NCBI GenBank assembly: GCA_903888485.1
Contig: CAISTS010000005.1
Coordinates: 52,842-116,841, forward strand
Length of the DNA stretch: 64,000 bases
From: an uncultured bacterium
GTDB taxonomy: Bacteria; Pseudomonadota; Alphaproteobacteria; Rhodospirillales; Rhodospirillaceae
Direction: 5' to 3'
In this document: positions 59,871 through 64,000 of the stretch, piece after piece
How positions within the stretch are numbered: position 1 is the stretch's first letter
Layout of the letters: each line of letters begins with the position of its first letter
Position numbers and translations under genes: made by a program
The notes under the pieces: model-generated
Seen by the model: only the letters and a program-made list of their open reading frames with translations
Told to the model about the DNA's origin: nothing
The model's database searches: none

Positions 59871-62405
59871 ATGGCCGCTGACTCATACCTCACAGGCGCA
59901 TCACGGGGCTCCGGCCCTGTGGTGATGGCCGTGTTGGGTCCCACAAACACCGGCAAGACCTATCTCGCCATGGACCGCATGCTCGGGCACGCCTCGGGCA
60001 TGATCGGCTTTCCGTTGCGCCTACTCGCGCGCGAGAATTACGACAAGGTGGTGAAACTGCGCGGCTATGGCGCGGCGGCGCTGATCACCGGCGAAGAAAA
60101 GATCATTCCGCCCCATCCGCGCTACTTCATCTGCACCGTCGAGAGCATGCCGCTCGACCGGCGCGTGGCCTTTCTGGCCGTCGACGAAATCCAGCTCGCC
60201 GCCGATGCCGATCGCGGTCACGTCTTCACCCAGCGTCTGCTGCACGCACGCGGTGACGTCGAGACCATGTTCCTCGGCGCCGAGACGGCAAAGCCGCTGA
60301 TCCGTAAACTTGTGCCGGGCGTGGAGTTTGTGAGCCGCCCGCGCTTCTCCAAGCTGCTCTATACGGGCGCGAAGAAACTGACACGCTTGCCGCGCCGCTC
60401 GGCGGTGGTGGCCTTCTCCGTGTCCGAGGTCTACGGCATCGCCGAATTGATTCGCCGCCATCGCGGCGGGGCTGCCGTCGTGATGGGTGCGCTCAGCCCA
60501 CGCACCCGCAACGCCCAGGTCGCGCTCTACCAGAGCGGCGATGTTGACTACATGGTGGCGACGGACGCTATCGGCATGGGCCTCAACATGGACGTCGACC
60601 ACGTGGCGTTCGCTTCGCTCTCCAAGTTTGACGGCCGCGCCCCCCGTGCACTGTCGGCCGCCGAAGTCGCGCAAATCGCCGGCCGCGCTGGCCGGCACAT
60701 GAACGAAGGCACTTTCGGCGTCACCGCCGAAGCGCCCGAGCTCGATCCCGATGTTATTGCTCGGGTCGAGGCGCACGAGTTCCCGCCGCTGCAGACCATG
60801 TTCTGGCGCAACACCGAACTGCGGTTCACGTCGCTGGAAGCGCTGCTGGGTTCGTTGCGCACGTTTCCGCCATCGCCGCTGTTGGTGCGCCCGCCGCCGG
60901 CGGAAGACCAGCTCGTGCTTGAAGCCATGACCAAAGATGCCGACATACGCGCCCGCGCGGTCGGTCCGGACCGGCTGCGTTTGCTCTGGGACGTTGCGCA
61001 GGTGCCTGACTTCCGCAAGGTCAAACCCGAGATGCACGCGCGCTTTATGACCCAGGTCTACACCTATCTCACCGAAGGCGACCGTGTGCTGCCGCAGGAT
61101 TGGATCGCCGGCCAGGTGGAGCGCATCAACCGCACCGACGGCGATATCCACGCCGTCATGGACCGCATCGCCGCCATCCGCTCCTGGACTTATATGGCCC
61201 ACCGCGGCGACTGGATGGAAGACAACAGCGGCTGGCAGGAACGCACGCGGGAAGTGGAGGACCGGCTGTCCGACGCGCTGCACGACAAACTCACCAAGCA
61301 GTTTGTCGATAGCCGCACCTCGCATTTGGTCAAACGCCTACGCGGCACCGATCTCATCGCCGCCGACGTCGCCGAGGACGGGGCCGTGGAAGTCGAAGGC
61401 CATCATCTCGGCCATCTTGAAGGCTTGCGGTTCCGCGCCGAGCGCACGGGCCTGCGCACCGCCGACCGCGCCGTGCTGGGCGCCGCCAATGCCGCGCTGC
61501 GCCCCGTGATCGCCGCGCGCGTCGACGCTATTGCCGCCGCGCCCGACAATGCCTTCAGCCTCGACGATGCCGCGCGTATCGTCTGGCAAGAGGAGCCGCT
61601 GGCTACGTTGATCGCGGGATCCGAGCGCCTCAAGCCGCAGATCTCTCTGCCGGCCGACGAACGCCTGGAATCCCACGCCCGCGCCCGCGTTGAGGCGCGC
61701 TTGCGCCTTTGGCTTACGACACACATCGCCGCCGTACTGACGCCGCTGGTGAAAGCGCGTGAAGCGCAAGTGACCGCGCCGGTACGCGGCATTGTCTTTC
61801 AGCTTGCCGAGCATCTTGGCACCGTGCGCCGCGCCGAGGTGGATAGTCACCTTGCGTTGCTCAAGGACGATGAACGCACGACCCTCGCGCGCCTCGGGAT
61901 CCGCTTCGGTGTCGATCACGTCTTTTTCCCGGCGTTGCTGAAGGCCGCGCCTCTGCGCCTGCGCGCGCTGCTCTGGATCGCGGCCCATCGCGACGCGCTC
62001 CAGCAAATTCCCGCGTTACCCGCGAGCGGCCGCGTTTCCATCCCTCTCGCGCCGGGCGTGGCGGACACCTTCTATGTGGCCTGCGGTTATCGTCCCATCG
62101 AGAACACCGGTTACCGCATTGATATGCTGGAGCGCTTTGCCGCCGAGGCACGGCGGCTGGCGCGCGAGAAGGCTCCCGTCCTGCCGCCGGCAACGCTGTC
62201 GTTGCTCGGCATCAACAGCGAGACCGCGCTCAAGGTTCTCAAGTCTCTCAGCTTCAAAGCCAAGCTCGCCGACGGCAACATCGTCTTTAGTCTGCGTCGC
62301 CGCACACCGGCGCATATAAAGGCCAAGCGTCTTGCCGCGCGCGAGGTGTCAAAGGCCACCTCGGACTCGCCCTTCGCCAAGCTCAAGGAATTGATGCCTT
62401 CGTGA
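59871..62405 (+). CDS. SUV3-like superfamily 2 helicase-related protein
   Basis: An 844-residue protein with the SUV3-like core: Walker A GPTNTGKT (residues 23-30), the DEIQ box in LAVDEIQLAADADRGH, and the C-terminal helicase motif QIAGRAGRHMN. Mitochondrial SUV3 is an RNA helicase of the degradosome; bacterial relatives in alphaproteobacteria are poorly studied. The long C-terminal half is helical without a recognisable motif. The start ATG 59871 follows CACAGGAAA. Its TGA overlaps the GTG of the S4-domain gene (GTGA). Confidence 0.88.
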   Translation: MAADSYLTGASRGSGPVVMAVLGPTNTGKTYLAMDRMLGHASGMIGFPLRLLARENYDKVVKLRGYGAAALITGEEKIIPPHPRYFICTVESMPLDRRVAFLAVDEIQLAADADRGHVFTQRLLHARGDVETMFLGAETAKPLIRKLVPGVEFVSRPRFSKLLYTGAKKLTRLPRRSAVVAFSVSEVYGIAELIRRHRGGAAVVMGALSPRTRNAQVALYQSGDVDYMVATDAIGMGLNMDVDHVAFASLSKFDGRAPRALSAAEVAQIAGRAGRHMNEGTFGVTAEAPELDPDVIARVEAHEFPPLQTMFWRNTELRFTSLEALLGSLRTFPPSPLLVRPPPAEDQLVLEAMTKDADIRARAVGPDRLRLLWDVAQVPDFRKVKPEMHARFMTQVYTYLTEGDRVLPQDWIAGQVERINRTDGDIHAVMDRIAAIRSWTYMAHRGDWMEDNSGWQERTREVEDRLSDALHDKLTKQFVDSRTSHLVKRLRGTDLIAADVAEDGAVEVEGHHLGHLEGLRFRAERTGLRTADRAVLGAANAALRPVIAARVDAIAAAPDNAFSLDDAARIVWQEEPLATLIAGSERLKPQISLPADERLESHARARVEARLRLWLTTHIAAVLTPLVKAREAQVTAPVRGIVFQLAEHLGTVRRAEVDSHLALLKDDERTTLARLGIRFGVDHVFFPALLKAAPLRLRALLWIAAHRDALQQIPALPASGRVSIPLAPGVADTFYVACGYRPIENTGYRIDMLERFAAEARRLAREKAPVLPPATLSLLGINSETALKVLKSLSFKAKLADGNIVFSLRRRTPAHIKAKRLAAREVSKATSDSPFAKLKELMPS

Positions 62406-62731
62406 CGGCCTCGGATCGTATCGACAAGTGGCTGTGGTATGCGCGCTTTGTCAAAACGCGCGGACTGGCGCAGAAGCTCATCGCGCGTGGCCAGGTGCTG
62501 CTGAACGGCGTGCCGGTCACCAAGACCAGTGCCACTGTGCGCGCCGGCGATACCCTCGCGGTCACGTTCGGGCCCGTGCAGCGCCGCTTGGTGGTGCGCG
62601 GCGTGGCTGAGCGGCGCGGGCCCCCTGAGGAAGCGCACATGCTCTACGACGAACCCGAAGGGGCCACGCGTCTTGCACCTGAGGACGCTGCGCTGCCGCT
62701 CTACATCTCAGCGCCGAAAGATCAGCGTTAG
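62402..62731 (+). CDS. S4-domain RNA-binding protein, HslR/Hsp15-like
   Basis: A 109-residue protein whose first about 60 residues are an S4 RNA-binding domain: RIDKWLWYARFVKTRGLAQK then IARGQVLLNGVPVTKTSATV. Hsp15 recycles 50S subunits carrying nascent chains in E. coli. The start is GTG 62402, coupled to the helicase stop. Its last 24 bp overlap the convergent DUF938 gene. Confidence 0.9.
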   Translation: MTASDRIDKWLWYARFVKTRGLAQKLIARGQVLLNGVPVTKTSATVRAGDTLAVTFGPVQRRLVVRGVAERRGPPEEAHMLYDEPEGATRLAPEDAALPLYISAPKDQR

Positions 62732-63316
62732 ATTGTTGGCCGGCATGGGCTCGGTCTCGTCGAGGCGATAACCGTTGCGCCCGGCGAGACGCGCAACGTC
62801 GTTCACATCGCGGATGCCCCAGGCCGGATTGCGTGCTTTCAGCGACGCATCGAATTCCACATTGCTGGCGGCGCGGAAGTCGCCGGCGATGGAATAGGGG
62901 CCGTAAGTCACCACGACGTCCGATTGGAGGCGCGCGGCTCCAGCGAACAAGGCCTCGCTCGCTGCCCACGGTGAGATATGGATCATGTTGATGCAAACGA
63001 TCGCATCAGCTTCGGTCGCAAGCCACGGGCCAGAGACGTCCAACGCCAGCGGCGGCAACAGATTTGGCAGACCCCGATGACTTACATAGGCGGCGATGGA
63101 CTCGTGCGCCGACGGGTCGGCGTCGCTGGGTTGCCACGTCAGATGTGGCAAGGCCGCGGCAAAAGTGGCGGCGTGATAGCCCGAACCCGAAGCGATCTCT
63201 AAAACCCGGTTCCCCATGAAACGCGGCGGCGAGAGGACGCGCCGCAGTACAGCCAGGATGGGTTCGGCATTTCGCGCCGAGGCCGGATGAGGTGGCGGTG
63301 GCTTTGCAGGGGTCAT
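62708..63316 (-). CDS. DUF938 family protein (methyltransferase-like)
   Basis: A 202-residue DUF938 protein. The family pattern is clear: ASARNAEPILAVL, the SAM-like motif VLEIASGSGYHAATFA, WQPSDADPSA, INMIHISPW and the RDVNDVARLAG tail. The fold is that of class I methyltransferases, but no substrate is known. Start ATG 63316 is divergent from fdxA. Confidence 0.88.
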   Translation of the reverse strand: MTPAKPPPPHPASARNAEPILAVLRRVLSPPRFMGNRVLEIASGSGYHAATFAAALPHLTWQPSDADPSAHESIAAYVSHRGLPNLLPPLALDVSGPWLATEADAIVCINMIHISPWAASEALFAGAARLQSDVVVTYGPYSIAGDFRAASNVEFDASLKARNPAWGIRDVNDVARLAGRNGYRLDETEPMPANNLTLIFRR

Positions 63317-63431
63317 GTACCGGAGAACATTCGGTTTGGGCCGCTTGACGCAAACCCGTTAAATCGAATACGCAATGAAATCTCGTCTGGGGTAGCCTGC
63401 ACCATGCAGGCTACGTGTGGGAGCTTCTGGC

Positions 63432-63767
63432 ATGACATACGTCGTCACCGAACAATGCATTAAGTGCAAGTACATGGACTGCGTCGAGGTGTGCCCCGTG
63501 GATTGCTTCTACGAGGGCGAGAACATGCTGGTCATCCACCCGGATGAATGCATCGATTGCGGCGTCTGCGAACCGGAATGCCCGGCCGAGGCTATCGTCC
63601 CCGATTCGGACGAACAGGCGGCGGCGTGGCAGGACATTAACAAGGAATACGCGGATAAGTGGCCGAACATCACGGCCAAGGGCGAAACCCCTCCCGATGC
63701 CGATGAGTGGAAGGGAAAACCCGATAAAAAACAACTCCTTAGCTCCAATCCCGGCAGTAACGCCTGA
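63432..63767 (+). CDS. fdxA: 7Fe ferredoxin (FdxA type)
   Basis: A 111-residue ferredoxin with one [3Fe-4S] and one [4Fe-4S] cluster. Nine Cys (9, 12, 17, 21, 25, 40, 43, 46, 50) line up one position after those of Azotobacter ferredoxin I, which is the expected Met offset. The C-terminal extension ([20 protein letters not shown]) is standard for the family. The ATG at 63432 fits the MTYVVTEQC start. Gene order helicase, S4 protein, ferredoxin is common in alphaproteobacteria. Confidence 0.95.
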   Translation: MTYVVTEQCIKCKYMDCVEVCPVDCFYEGENMLVIHPDECIDCGVCEPECPAEAIVPDSDEQAAAWQDINKEYADKWPNITAKGETPPDADEWKGKPDKKQLLSSNPGSNA

Positions 63768-63784
63768 ACCTCAGGCGTTACTTT
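63756..63784 (+). terminator. Intrinsic terminator at the end of fdxA
   Basis: AGTAACGCCTGA (63756-63767, including the stop codon) pairs perfectly with TCAGGCGTTACT (63771-63782) around a three-base loop, followed by TT. The stem is strong though the T tract is short. Confidence 0.7.
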
Positions 63785-63856
63785 AAGAGCGCAGGTTAAA
63801 GCCTTTACAGGTGCTTTCGCCTGTTATGCACAGCCTTTTTGTGATACATTGCGTGC

Positions 63857-63889
63857 AATCCGTCGGGGAAACCGGCGGATTATTTTTTC
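63857..63889 (+). terminator. Second intrinsic terminator downstream of fdxA
   Basis: AATCCGTCGG (63857-63866) pairs with CCGGCGGATT (63872-63881), ten pairs with one T-G, around GGAAA, and is followed by a run of six T. It is the strongest-looking terminator in the window and ends some transcript starting between 63785 and 63857, or fdxA read-through. No gene is visible from here to base 64000. Confidence 0.75.
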
Positions 63890-64000
63890 TCCGCCGTGCG
63901 GCATTAGCTTTTTGCGGTAAGCCCTTATAAAACCGTGATTTTTTAAGCGCAGCGGCGGTTAGGTACCCCCGGCCCGGGTCAAGTTCTGCGTCCCGGGTCA

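Overview
This GC-rich window reads as a chromosomal segment of an alphaproteobacterium. Class-level evidence is the order rpsT-dnaA-dnaN-recF-gyrB, the ubiE/ubiB/coaBC/dut run beside mutM, a complete cytochrome c maturation cluster ccmA-I next to acnA, and a SUV3-like helicase followed by an S4-domain protein and a 7Fe ferredoxin. I cannot place it below class level. Nearly all of it is housekeeping DNA. There is no insertion sequence, prophage or CRISPR array.

Layout. 1-8.4 kb: the 3' end of acetyl-CoA synthetase, a TPR protein, a small SDHAF4-like (DUF1674) gene, htpX, rsmB, bfd and bfr behind two Fur-like boxes, a glycosyltransferase and a methyltransferase. 8.4-13.2 kb: a peptide-type ABC importer (binding protein plus two permeases, no ATPases) and an MFS carrier. 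13.1-15.4 kb: a TPR/glycosyltransferase-like protein, the decayed tail of a TonB-dependent receptor, a tRNA 3'-end repeat and tRNA-Ala(CGC). 15.4-26.4 kb: YggT, DUF167, folD, crotonase/HAD, argG, rlmN, moeB-like, dut, coaBC, GST, ubiB, ubiE. 26.4-36 kb: mutM, rpsT, dnaA, dnaN, recF, gyrB and an AlkC-type DNA glycosylase. 36-41.4 kb: a fluoroacetate-dehalogenase-like hydrolase, a histone-H1-like/ribbon-helix-helix protein, PBP1A, a structured 0.57-kb spacer, a SleB-type hydrolase and a YgjP-type metalloprotein. 41.4-50 kb: a leftward block of tightly spaced genes, many overlapping by 4 bp, covering ccmA to ccmI, then SCO1 and YcgN. 50-55 kb: acnA and a nitric-oxide-response operon. 55-64 kb: lepB, an attenuator-controlled short threonyl-tRNA synthetase, htpG, hpf, the helicase, hslR, a DUF938 protein and fdxA.

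The two most notable systems are regulatory or metabolic. First, a threonyl-tRNA synthetase lacking both N-terminal domains (TGS and editing) sits behind a short open frame with five consecutive Thr codons, an intrinsic terminator and a matching antiterminator arm, so it looks like ribosome-mediated attenuation. Second, nsrR, a group-1 truncated haemoglobin and a [2Fe-2S]/FAD/NAD reductase form an operon behind an FNR-type box and a perfect 25-bp NsrR-like palindrome. This resembles a flavohaemoglobin divided into two proteins.

Other observations are tandem 7-1-7 operators upstream of bfd, full conservation of the fluoroacetate dehalogenase catalytic and HWY residues in one hydrolase, and strong RNA hairpins upstream of acnA, dnaN and the SleB gene. 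All functional calls come from reading sequence and remembered family features. No database search was run.
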